Source: Betaproteobacteria bacterium (GTDB lineage: Bacteria > Pseudomonadota > Gammaproteobacteria > Burkholderiales > CAIKXV01). Taken from it: 36,314 bases of DNA. The stretch is taken from positions 1 through 36,314 of the forward strand of contig JAJTHE010000111.1 in the NCBI GenBank assembly GCA_021298815.1, given 5' to 3'. The translations under genes were made by a program, and so were the position numbers. The notes beneath the pieces were generated by a model. That model did no database searches. It was not told the origin of the DNA and saw only the letters and a program-made list of their open reading frames with translations. Shown here in pieces: positions 16,174 to 22,381 of this stretch (position 1 is its first letter; every line of letters begins with the position of its first letter).

Positions 16174-18357
16174 ATGGCGAAGATCGATTTCGAAGGCCTG
16201 CTCGCGCAGGCACGTCGCGACGGGCGCAGCAGCCTGTCCGAACCCGAAGCGAAGCAGGCGCTGGCTGCGATGGGCATCGCCGTGCCCGCCGGCGAGGTGG
16301 CGCGCGATGCGGCTTCGGCGGCGGCGATCGCCGCGCGGCTTGGCGGACCGTTCGCGGTCAAGGTGGTCTCGCCCGACATCCTGCACAAGAGCGATGCCCG
16401 TGCGGTGAGCATCCGGCTGGCAGATGCCGATGCGGTGCGTGCGGCCATCGACACGATGGCCGCGGAACCGGCGGTGAAGGCGGCGCGGGTCGACGGCTGG
16501 CTGGTCGAGCGCATGGCCGCACCCGGCGTCGAGATGGTGATCGGCGCGGTGCGCGACCCGCAGTTCGGGACGATGGTGATGGTCGGCCTGGGCGGCGTGT
16601 TCGTCGAGGTGCTGGGCGATGTCGCCTTCCGGCTGGTGCCGATCGCGCGTGCGGAAGCCGAGTCGATGATCGAGGCGTTGCAGGGGCGCGCGCTGCTCGA
16701 CGGTGCGCGCGGCCGGGCGCCGGTGTCGCGCGCGGCGCTGGTCGACCTGCTGCTCGCGGTCGGTGGCGAGGGCGGGCTGCTGCACCGGCATGGCGACGCG
16801 ATCGCGGAACTCGACCTGAACCCGGTGATCGTGTCGGCCGATGCGGCAGTGGTGGTCGATGCGCGGGTGATCCTCGCGCCGGCCGCCGGTGCACGGACGG
16901 CCGGCGCGGCGGCGTCCGCACCCGCGCAGGTCGACTACGGCCGGCTGTTCGCGCCGAAGACGGTCGCGGTGCTCGGCGCCTCGGCCACCGATACCTCGAT
17001 CGCCAATACCTTCATCCGGCGGATGAAGAAGTTCGGCTATGCCGGCGCGATCTGGCCGATCCATCCGTCGGCACCCGAGGTCGAGGGATTGCCCGCCTTC
17101 CGCAGCCTGGCCGATACGCCCGGGCCGGTCGACTATGCGTATGTCGCGATCGGCGCGGCGCGCGTGGCCGACGCGCTGGCGGCCGGTGCCGGCAGGCTGG
17201 GCTTCGCGCAGGTGATCTCCAGCGGCTTCGGCGAAGTCGAGGAAGGCCGCGACCTCGAGCGCGGGCTGGTCGATGCGGCGCGCAAGGGCGGCTTCCGGGT
17301 GATCGGCCCCAACTGCCTCGGCCTGTACTCCCCCCGCGGCGGCGTGACCTTCCCGGACGATGCACCGCGCGAGACCGGCAACATCGGCGTGCTCGCGCAA
17401 TCGGGCGGGCTGTCCACCGACATCATCAAGCGCGGACAGACCCGGGGGGTACGCTTCTCGGGCCTGGTCACGATCGGCAACAGCGCCGACATCGGCGCGG
17501 CCGAACTCACCGGCTTCTATTTCGGCGACGACCGCACGCGCGCGGTCGGCCTCTACCTCGAGTCGGCCAAGGACGGCCGAGCGCTGTTCGACCTCATGCG
17601 CTCGCCGCAGGCCAAGCCGGTGGTGCTGCTCAAGGGTGGCCGCACCAGCCAGGGCCATCTGGCCGCCGCCTCGCACACCGGATCGCTGGCGGGAGACCTG
17701 CGCGCCTGGGAAGCGCTGTGCGAGCAGACCCCGTGCGTGATGGTCGACACCGTCGACCGCTTCGTCGACGCCCTGCTCGCGCTGCAGGTGCTCGAACTGC
17801 GTCCCTCGCGGCCGACCCGGCGCGTGGTGCTGTTCGGCAATGGCGGGGGCACCAGCGTGCTGGCTGCCGACTGCTTCTCGTCGGTCGGCCTCGACATCCT
17901 GCCGATGGACGATGCAGCGGTGGAGGCAATGCGCGGATTGAAGCTGCCGCCGGGCACCGGCATCGTCAACCCGATCGACACCCCGGTGGGCACGCTGCTG
18001 CAGGGTGGCGGCTCGGTGGCCGGGAAGATCCTCGACATCGTGTACGCGTCGAGCGGTGCCGATGCGCTGGTGATGCACCTCAACCTCGCCGCCTTCGTCG
18101 GGCGCAGCGCGGGCGATCCGGTCGAGACGCTGATCGGCATCGCCGAGCAGGTCGGCCGCGAGCGCCCGGGCCAGCTCCACTTCATCCTGGTGCTGCGCTC
18201 CGACGGCTCGCGCGAGCTCGACGATGCGCGGCGTGCGTACCGCGGGCGGGCGCTGGCTGCCGGCATCGCGGTGTTCGACGAGATCGCCGACGCCGGCCAT
18301 GCGCTGGCTGCGGTGTCGCAGCTCGAACATCGCCTCGCCGCGCGGGGGCAGGTCTGA
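16174..18357 (+). CDS. ADP-forming acyl-CoA synthetase, ATP-grasp (beta) domain N-terminal to CoA-binding (alpha) domains
   Basis: A 727-residue acyl-CoA synthetase of the ACD family, which makes an acyl-CoA from acid, ATP and CoA with release of ADP. Residues 1 to about 235 are the ATP-grasp beta part (LGGPFAVKVVSPDILHKSD, MVMVGLGGVFVEVLGD, AIAELDLNPVIV). An Ala-rich linker leads to the CoA-binding Rossmann domain from about 253 (TVAVLGASATDTSIANTF, VIGPNCLGLYSPRGG). The remaining ligase domains include the phospho-histidine loop AASHTGSLAGD, with the histidine at about residue 501. Fused members I know more often run alpha then beta, so this order is noteworthy. There is no acetyltransferase domain, which argues against a Pat-type regulator. 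Its stop codon lies inside a palindromic repeat. Confidence 0.9.
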   Translation: MAKIDFEGLLAQARRDGRSSLSEPEAKQALAAMGIAVPAGEVARDAASAAAIAARLGGPFAVKVVSPDILHKSDARAVSIRLADADAVRAAIDTMAAEPAVKAARVDGWLVERMAAPGVEMVIGAVRDPQFGTMVMVGLGGVFVEVLGDVAFRLVPIARAEAESMIEALQGRALLDGARGRAPVSRAALVDLLLAVGGEGGLLHRHGDAIAELDLNPVIVSADAAVVVDARVILAPAAGARTAGAAASAPAQVDYGRLFAPKTVAVLGASATDTSIANTFIRRMKKFGYAGAIWPIHPSAPEVEGLPAFRSLADTPGPVDYAYVAIGAARVADALAAGAGRLGFAQVISSGFGEVEEGRDLERGLVDAARKGGFRVIGPNCLGLYSPRGGVTFPDDAPRETGNIGVLAQSGGLSTDIIKRGQTRGVRFSGLVTIGNSADIGAAELTGFYFGDDRTRAVGLYLESAKDGRALFDLMRSPQAKPVVLLKGGRTSQGHLAAASHTGSLAGDLRAWEALCEQTPCVMVDTVDRFVDALLALQVLELRPSRPTRRVVLFGNGGGTSVLAADCFSSVGLDILPMDDAAVEAMRGLKLPPGTGIVNPIDTPVGTLLQGGGSVAGKILDIVYASSGADALVMHLNLAAFVGRSAGDPVETLIGIAEQVGRERPGQLHFILVLRSDGSRELDDARRAYRGRALAAGIAVFDEIADAGHALAAVSQLEHRLAARGQV

Positions 18358-18386
18358 CCCCGGGGTCAGACCCCGGGGTCAGACCC
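18351..18386. repeat. Palindromic GGTCTGACCCC repeat at the 3' end of the acyl-CoA synthetase gene
   Basis: GGTCTGACCCC (18351-18361) and GGGGTCAGACC (18362-18372) form a perfect 22-bp palindrome. The second half then recurs as GGGGTCAGACCC (18375-18386). The TGA stop of the synthetase gene (18355-18357) is inside the first arm. A related word, TCTGACCC, occurs in the hairpin at 25627-25653. It could be a dispersed intergenic repeat or an mRNA 3'-end structure. Confidence 0.75.
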
Positions 18387-18448
18387 GCGGACCGGATCCG
18401 GCCGGATAGGCGACAATCGCAATACGAACCCGCTCAGGAGTGCAACAG

Positions 18449-18670
18449 ATGCCGATCATCGATGTGAAGAGTGAAATCACCGGCAACGTGTGGAAGATCG
18501 TGGCCCAGGTCGGCGACGTCATCGAGGAGGAGGCACCGATCATGATCCTCGAATCGATGAAGATGGAGATCCCGGTCACCGCACCCGAGACCGGTACCCT
18601 GGTCGAGATCTGCGTCGCCGAAGGCAGCACCTGCAGCGAAGGCGCGGTCGTCGCGCGCCTTCAGGTCTGA
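18449..18670 (+). CDS. Free-standing biotinyl (BCCP) domain protein, 73 aa
   Basis: A stand-alone biotin carboxyl carrier. The biotin-accepting lysine is K38 in ILESMKMEIPV. The flanking hydrophobic strands (GNVWKIVAQVGDVI, GTLVEICVAEGSTC) complete the small barrel. It consists of the biotinyl domain only, without the Ala/Pro-rich N-terminal arm of fatty-acid-synthesis AccB or the long arm of PCC alpha chains. AGGAG at 18436-18440, 8 nt before the ATG, fixes the start; a GTG nine bases upstream overlaps that site. It sits 14 bp before the biotin carboxylase gene and presumably shuttles CO2 between that enzyme and the carboxyltransferase encoded at 14630. Confidence 0.93.
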   Translation: MPIIDVKSEITGNVWKIVAQVGDVIEEEAPIMILESMKMEIPVTAPETGTLVEICVAEGSTCSEGAVVARLQV

Positions 18671-18684
18671 GTGGCGGGGGCGCC

Positions 18685-20064
18685 ATGATCCGCAAGCTGC
18701 TGGTCGCCAACCGCGGCGAGATCGCCTGCCGCGTGATCCGCAGCGCGCAGGCGCTGGGCATCGAGACGGTGGCCGTGTTCTCCGAAGCCGATGCGGGGGC
18801 GCTGCATGTTGCGCTCGCCGGACAGGCGGTGGCGATCGGACCGGCGGCAGCGACCGAGAGCTACCTGCTCGCCGACCGCGTGCTGGCCGCCGCGATCGAG
18901 ACCGGTGCCGACGCGATCCACCCCGGCTACGGCTTCCTGGCCGAGAACGCGACCTTCGCCGCTGCGGTCGAGGCGGCCGGCCTGACCTGGGTCGGGCCGA
19001 CGCCGCAGTCGATCGACGACATGGGCGACAAGGAACGGGCGCGCGCGATCGCCCGCGCCGCCGGCGTGCCGGTGCTGCCGGGCAGCGAACGCTTCGCGCC
19101 GGGTGATGCGCCGGCCGATCCGGCGATGCTCGAAGCCGCGGCGGCAGCGGTCGGCTATCCGCTGCTGGTCAAGGCCGCGGCCGGCGGTGGCGGCATCGGC
19201 ATGCGCCGGGTGGACGATGCGTCCGGGGTGGCGGCGGCGGTCGCCGCGACCCAGGCGCTCGCCGCGCGTGCGTTCAAGGATGGGTCGGTCTACCTCGAGC
19301 GCTACGTGCCGCGTGCGCGCCATGTCGAGGTGCAGGTGTTCGGGTTCGGCGATGGCCGCGCGGTGCATCTCTACGAACGCGATTGCTCGATCCAGCGCCG
19401 GTTCCAGAAGGTGGTCGAGGAGAGCCCGGCGCCGGGCCTGTCGCAGGCCACGCGGCTGGCGATGTGCGAGGCCGCGACGGCGCTCGCGCGCGAGCAGCAT
19501 TACCGCGGCGCGGGCACGGTCGAGTTCGTGGTCGACGCAGACAGCGGCGAGTTCTTCTTCCTCGAGATGAACACCCGCATCCAGGTCGAACACCCGGTGA
19601 CCGAGATGAACACCGGTGCCGACCTGGTGGCGATGCAGCTGCTGCTGGCCGGTGGCGGTGCGGTGCCGATCCAGGCGCAGCAGGACGTCTCCGCCCGTGG
19701 CCATGCGGTCGAGGTCCGGGTGTACGCCGAGCGCCCGCTGAAGGGATTCCTGCCGTCGACCGGTACCCTCGCGACCTTCGAGATGCCTGCCGCCGGCGAC
19801 GGCTTGCGCATCGATGCCGGCGTGCGCGCCGGCGATGCGATCAGCCACTGGTACGACCCGATGATCGCCAAGGTGATCGCGCACGGCGACACGCGTGACG
19901 CGGCGATCGACCGGCTGCTCGCTGCGCTGGCCGCGGTACGCATCGAGGGAGTCGAGACCAACCTGCTGTTCCTGCAGCGCACGCTCGACCATCCGTCGTT
20001 CCGCGCCGGCGAGGTCTTCACCGGCTTCATCGACGTGCACAAGGCGGTGCTGCTCGCGAAGTGA
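18685..20064 (+). CDS. Biotin carboxylase subunit (AccC-type), free-standing
   Basis: A 459-residue biotin carboxylase that forms carboxybiotin from bicarbonate and ATP. The N-terminal domain opens RKLLVANRGEIACRVIRSA and has DAIHPGYGFLAENATFA. The ATP-grasp loop is KAAAGGGGIGMRRV; the catalytic face includes RDCSIQRRFQKVVEESPAP and FLEMNTRIQVEHPVTEM; the C-terminal domain has GHAVEVRVYAE and YDPMIAKVIAHG. It lacks the fused biotinyl domain found in catabolic alpha subunits, matching the separate carrier just upstream. The housekeeping AccC is also of this type, but its location behind a carboxyltransferase and an acyl-CoA synthetase argues for a dedicated catabolic complex. Its stop overlaps the GTG start of the next small gene (GTGA). 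Confidence 0.95.
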   Translation: MIRKLLVANRGEIACRVIRSAQALGIETVAVFSEADAGALHVALAGQAVAIGPAAATESYLLADRVLAAAIETGADAIHPGYGFLAENATFAAAVEAAGLTWVGPTPQSIDDMGDKERARAIARAAGVPVLPGSERFAPGDAPADPAMLEAAAAAVGYPLLVKAAAGGGGIGMRRVDDASGVAAAVAATQALAARAFKDGSVYLERYVPRARHVEVQVFGFGDGRAVHLYERDCSIQRRFQKVVEESPAPGLSQATRLAMCEAATALAREQHYRGAGTVEFVVDADSGEFFFLEMNTRIQVEHPVTEMNTGADLVAMQLLLAGGGAVPIQAQQDVSARGHAVEVRVYAERPLKGFLPSTGTLATFEMPAAGDGLRIDAGVRAGDAISHWYDPMIAKVIAHGDTRDAAIDRLLAALAAVRIEGVETNLLFLQRTLDHPSFRAGEVFTGFIDVHKAVLLAK

Positions 20065-20249
20065 CGCGCCGCTGGTTCGCGCAGGGGCCGCGCACGGCTA
20101 AGGAACGTGCGGCGCGGACGCGGCAGGAACGCAGGGCCTGCCGCGTGATCCGCGCGGCATTGGCGATCATGGTCGGGTCGCTGGTGTCGCTGATCCTGGC
20201 GGCCGGATTCGCGCTGTTCGGTGTCGGCGCTGTCCTGCTCGCGGGTTGA
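20061..20249 (+). CDS. Putative 62-aa single-pass membrane peptide coupled to biotin carboxylase
   Basis: I do not recognise this protein. It would start at a GTG overlapping the biotin carboxylase stop (GTGA), a typical translational coupling arrangement. The first 33 residues are very basic (KERAARTRQERRACR). The rest is one hydrophobic segment (ALAIMVGSLVSLILAAGFAL, then FGVGAVLLAG), consistent with a membrane helix and the charged end kept in the cytoplasm. Its TGA directly abuts the stop of the convergent phosphodiesterase gene. The gene might be real or chance; coupling and the clean basic-plus-hydrophobic layout favour real. It does not resemble the OadG/MmdD subunits of sodium-pumping decarboxylases, whose helix is N-terminal. 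Confidence 0.5.
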   Translation: MTRRWFAQGPRTAKERAARTRQERRACRVIRAALAIMVGSLVSLILAAGFALFGVGAVLLAG

Positions 20250-21047
20250 TCAGGCGCGGTAGCGGAACGGGCCCGGCCAGTCGCCCAGCGCCGCGGTGTG
20301 GGTGACCAGCGCCGAGCCGCTCCACCAGTGCAGCTGGTAGCCGCCGGGCTCCAGGGTGTAGCCGTCGCCCCCGTGCGGCCCGATCTCGAGCGCGCTGGAA
20401 TGCGCCGGGCTGGGGCAGGTCGAGGCGACCGTACCGGCGAAGCGCTGCACGATGGATCGGTGCAGGTGCCCGCACACGACGCGCTCGACCTGCGGATGGC
20501 GGGCGATGACCGCGGCGAACGGTGCCGGATCGTCGAGGCCCAGCCTGTCCATGAAGCCGATGCCCGTGATGAACGGCGGGTGGTGCATCGCGACCACGGT
20601 CGGCCTGTCCGGTGCCGCGCGCAGCGTGCGGTCCAGCCAGTCGAGCCGGTGCGGGCACAACTCGCCGCCGGTGCGCCCGGGGACCACGGTGTCGACCACG
20701 ACCAGCCGCAGCGGACCTTCGTCGAGCACGTACTGGATGAACGGCGGCGACTGCCGCAGGTAGGCGTGCGCCGGGAAGGCGGCCTGCAGCGCGCCGCGCT
20801 CGTCGTGGTTCCCCGGCAGCAGGTAGACCGGTGGCCGCAGCGGCACCAGCAGTTCCGAGAGCAGCGCGTACTCGGCGGCCTCGCCCCGGTCGACCAGGTC
20901 GCCGGTTGCCAGCACCAGGTCGGGCTGCGGATCGAGCGCGTCGATCGCGGCGACGCAGCGTTCGAGGCAGGTTGCGGTATCGACCCGGCCGTAGGCGAGG
21001 CCGCGTCCGGCGCGGATGTGCAGGTCGCTGATCTGGCAGATGAGCAT
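20250..21047 (-). CDS. Metallophosphoesterase, GpdQ/CpdA-like class III cyclic nucleotide phosphodiesterase family
   Basis: A 265-residue calcineurin-fold phosphodiesterase. The five metal-binding blocks are present: CQISDLHIR, ATGDLVDRG, PGNHDERG, AMHHPPF and CGHLHRS. The opening LAYGRVDTATCLERCVAAID and the ending ALGDWPGPFRYRA resemble the glycerophosphodiesterase GpdQ more than CpdA. It may hydrolyse glycerophosphodiesters or cyclic nucleotides; the family is promiscuous. It is cytoplasmic, with no signal peptide. Its stop (20250-20252) directly abuts the stop of the small membrane peptide gene on the other strand, forming TGATCA. It is divergent from the 21122 gene across 74 bp. Confidence 0.9.
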   Translation of the reverse strand: MLICQISDLHIRAGRGLAYGRVDTATCLERCVAAIDALDPQPDLVLATGDLVDRGEAAEYALLSELLVPLRPPVYLLPGNHDERGALQAAFPAHAYLRQSPPFIQYVLDEGPLRLVVVDTVVPGRTGGELCPHRLDWLDRTLRAAPDRPTVVAMHHPPFITGIGFMDRLGLDDPAPFAAVIARHPQVERVVCGHLHRSIVQRFAGTVASTCPSPAHSSALEIGPHGGDGYTLEPGGYQLHWWSGSALVTHTAALGDWPGPFRYRA

Positions 21048-21121
21048 CGCGGTCGAGCCTCGTTCGGGTAGAGTCGCTACCCTCTTTGCAGGTACCGCAA
21101 GTGTAAGGGAGTGGCCCGACG

Positions 21122-21715
21122 GTGAAGATGGCAGAGAATTCGTTGTTCGCGATCCTGTTGCGTGCGCGCTGGTGGATCAGCTTCGCGATCGCCTCGGTGC
21201 TGGTGCTGCTGTCGTTCGTGCTGCTGCCCGACACCTTCCGCCTGATCGGCGTCGTCGCCGGCTTGCCGTTCGTCGTGGTCGGGTCGATCGCGTTGCGCAG
21301 GCAGTGGGGGCGTCCCGGCGCGGCGCAGGTGGCGCGGATCACCGAGGCGGCGAGTACGATGGCCTGGCCGGCGTTCGCCGCGCTGCTCGAGTCGTCGTTC
21401 CGGCGCGATGGCTGCACCATCGCACGGTCGAATGCCGATGCGTTCGATTTCGAACTGGAGCGGCCTGGCACCGAGCATGCCGGGCGCAAGGTGCTGGTCA
21501 GTGCACGACGCTGGAAGGCTGCGCGTACCGGCATAGAGCCGTTGCGTGCGCTGCAGGCCGTGCGCGAGGCGCGCGAGGCCTCGGGCGCGATCTACGTGTG
21601 CATCAACGAGCTGTCCGAGGGTGCGCGCCGCTTCGCCGACGAGAAGGGCATCACGGTCTGGCAGGCGGGCGAGGTGGCGCATGCGCTGCATGGCCTGCCG
21701 CTTCCCGGACGCTAG
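21122..21715 (+). CDS. Membrane-anchored Mrr-like restriction-endonuclease-fold protein, catalytic motif altered
   Basis: A 197-residue protein with two N-terminal hydrophobic segments (residues about 17-35 and 39-56: ISFAIASVLVLLSFVLLP, LIGVVAGLPFVVVGSIAL) and a soluble C-terminal domain. That domain follows the Mrr_cat layout: FAALLESSFRRDGC, then DAFDFELERPG, then KVLVSARRWKAARTGIEPLR. In active Mrr nucleases the last strand reads Q/E-x-K; here it is S-A-R, so nuclease activity is doubtful. Related membrane-linked proteins occur in betaproteobacteria, I believe, usually annotated as restriction endonuclease. The GTG at 21122 is chosen because AAGGGAG lies 10 nt upstream; the ATG at 21128 is the alternative. 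Function unknown. Confidence 0.75.
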   Translation: MKMAENSLFAILLRARWWISFAIASVLVLLSFVLLPDTFRLIGVVAGLPFVVVGSIALRRQWGRPGAAQVARITEAASTMAWPAFAALLESSFRRDGCTIARSNADAFDFELERPGTEHAGRKVLVSARRWKAARTGIEPLRALQAVREAREASGAIYVCINELSEGARRFADEKGITVWQAGEVAHALHGLPLPGR

Positions 21716-21719
21716 CCCG

Positions 21720-21983
21720 CTAGCGGCTGCGATCCACCTCGCCTCGGTGGCCGACGCGCACCACTTCGACCACGACCTGCGCATCGTGGATGCCGTAGAT
21801 GACCCGATATACGCCCTGGCGAACCCTGTAGAGCTCCGCGCCGCCGAGCTTTTCGCAGCCGGGCCCGCGCGGGTCCTCGCGCAGTGCTTCCATGCGACTC
21901 AGGATGCGCTTGACATCCTTGGCGGGTATGCCGCGCAGGTCCTTGGCCACGGATGGCTTGATGCGCAACTCATAGCGTGCCAT
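21720..21983 (-). CDS. RelE/ParE-family toxin of a type II toxin-antitoxin pair
   Basis: An 87-residue basic protein with the RelE-superfamily pattern: ELRIKPSVAKDLRGIP, KLGGAELYRVRQGVYRVIYG and VVVEVVRVGHRGEVDR. RelE-type toxins cut mRNA on the ribosome; ParE types poison gyrase. The usual C-terminal HR..VYR block here reads HRGEVDR, so the tyrosine often involved in RelE catalysis is aspartate (D84); R80 is kept. Its start overlaps the antitoxin gene end by 14 bp, antitoxin first, the usual order for RHH/RelE pairs. Whether it is active cannot be told by eye. Confidence 0.88.
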   Translation of the reverse strand: MARYELRIKPSVAKDLRGIPAKDVKRILSRMEALREDPRGPGCEKLGGAELYRVRQGVYRVIYGIHDAQVVVEVVRVGHRGEVDRSR

Positions 21984-22206
21984 CGGCCTTGAGCTTGCCG
22001 AGGAAATCTTCGTAGGTCATGGCGCGCTCGCCCGCACGGTCACGAGCGACGGCGAGGTCTTCCTCATCCTCGCGCAGCGTCTGGCGCAGTGCTTCATTCA
22101 CGATGTCGGACATGCTTCGCTGGCTATGGACCGACTTCAGGCGCAGGGCCCGGTGGAGGTCGGGATCGAGGTACACGGTCGAGCGCACGGCTTCGCCTGC
22201 TGCCAT
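21970..22206 (-). CDS. Ribbon-helix-helix antitoxin (CopG/ParD/RelB-like)
   Basis: A 78-residue antitoxin. The ribbon-helix-helix DNA-binding part is STVYLDPDLHRALRLKSVHS followed by MSDIVNEALRQTL; the acidic C-terminal tail (REDEEDLAVARDRAGERAMT) should wrap and neutralise the toxin. I place the start at 22206 because AAGGA lies 6 nt upstream. An in-frame ATG eight codons earlier (22230) falls right where the transcript is predicted to begin. It should repress its own promoter, alone or with the toxin, through the TCACGACG repeats upstream. Confidence 0.88.
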   Translation of the reverse strand: MAAGEAVRSTVYLDPDLHRALRLKSVHSQRSMSDIVNEALRQTLREDEEDLAVARDRAGERAMTYEDFLGKLKADGTL

Positions 22207-22212
22207 GGCGAT

Positions 22213-22217
22213 TCCTT
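22213..22217 (-). promoter_or_regulatory. Ribosome binding site that decides the antitoxin start
   Basis: AAGGA on the minus strand, 6 nt before the ATG at 22206. It would have to be untranslated for that start to be used, which disfavours the upstream ATG at 22230. Confidence 0.6.
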
Positions 22218-22236
22218 GGTTGATGGACACGGCGGC

Positions 22237-22265
22237 ATGATAGCATCACGACGTCACGACGTCAC
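22237..22265 (-). promoter_or_regulatory. Candidate promoter of the toxin-antitoxin pair
   Basis: On the minus strand, GTGACG (22265-22260) and TATCAT (22242-22237) are separated by 17 bp, a good sigma-70 arrangement. The predicted start point is near 22230, about 24 nt before the antitoxin ATG. The -35 box and spacer are covered by the 8-bp repeats, as expected for an autorepressed operon. Confidence 0.5.
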
Positions 22266-22269
22266 GACG
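22246..22269. repeat. Three tandem TCACGACG repeats, likely antitoxin operator
   Basis: TCACGACG occurs three times head to tail (22246, 22254, 22262) followed by TCA. Junctions create GACGTC palindromes every 8 bp, a geometry suited to cooperative binding of ribbon-helix-helix dimers. They overlap the -35/spacer of the pair's promoter. Confidence 0.65.
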
Positions 22270-22381
22270 TCAGGCGAACACCGCGCTGCGCCCGGATACA
22301 GCCTCTCGGCGTCACCGGTCGCGTTGCGTGGCTACCGCAGTCTGGTCAGGCAGCAGGTCCCGACAGCCGCTTCCGGAGGCC

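Noticed and set aside
16102..18330. A 742-codon minus-strand open frame opposite the acyl-CoA synthetase
   Set aside because: The composition is His/Arg/Asp-rich with no domain, while the plus strand encodes a complete synthetase.
20061..20249. Small peptide as the gamma subunit of a sodium-pumping decarboxylase
   Set aside because: OadG/MmdD-type subunits have an N-terminal helix and a Pro/Ala-rich tail; this one is the reverse, and a biotin carboxylase is present, pointing to carboxylation.
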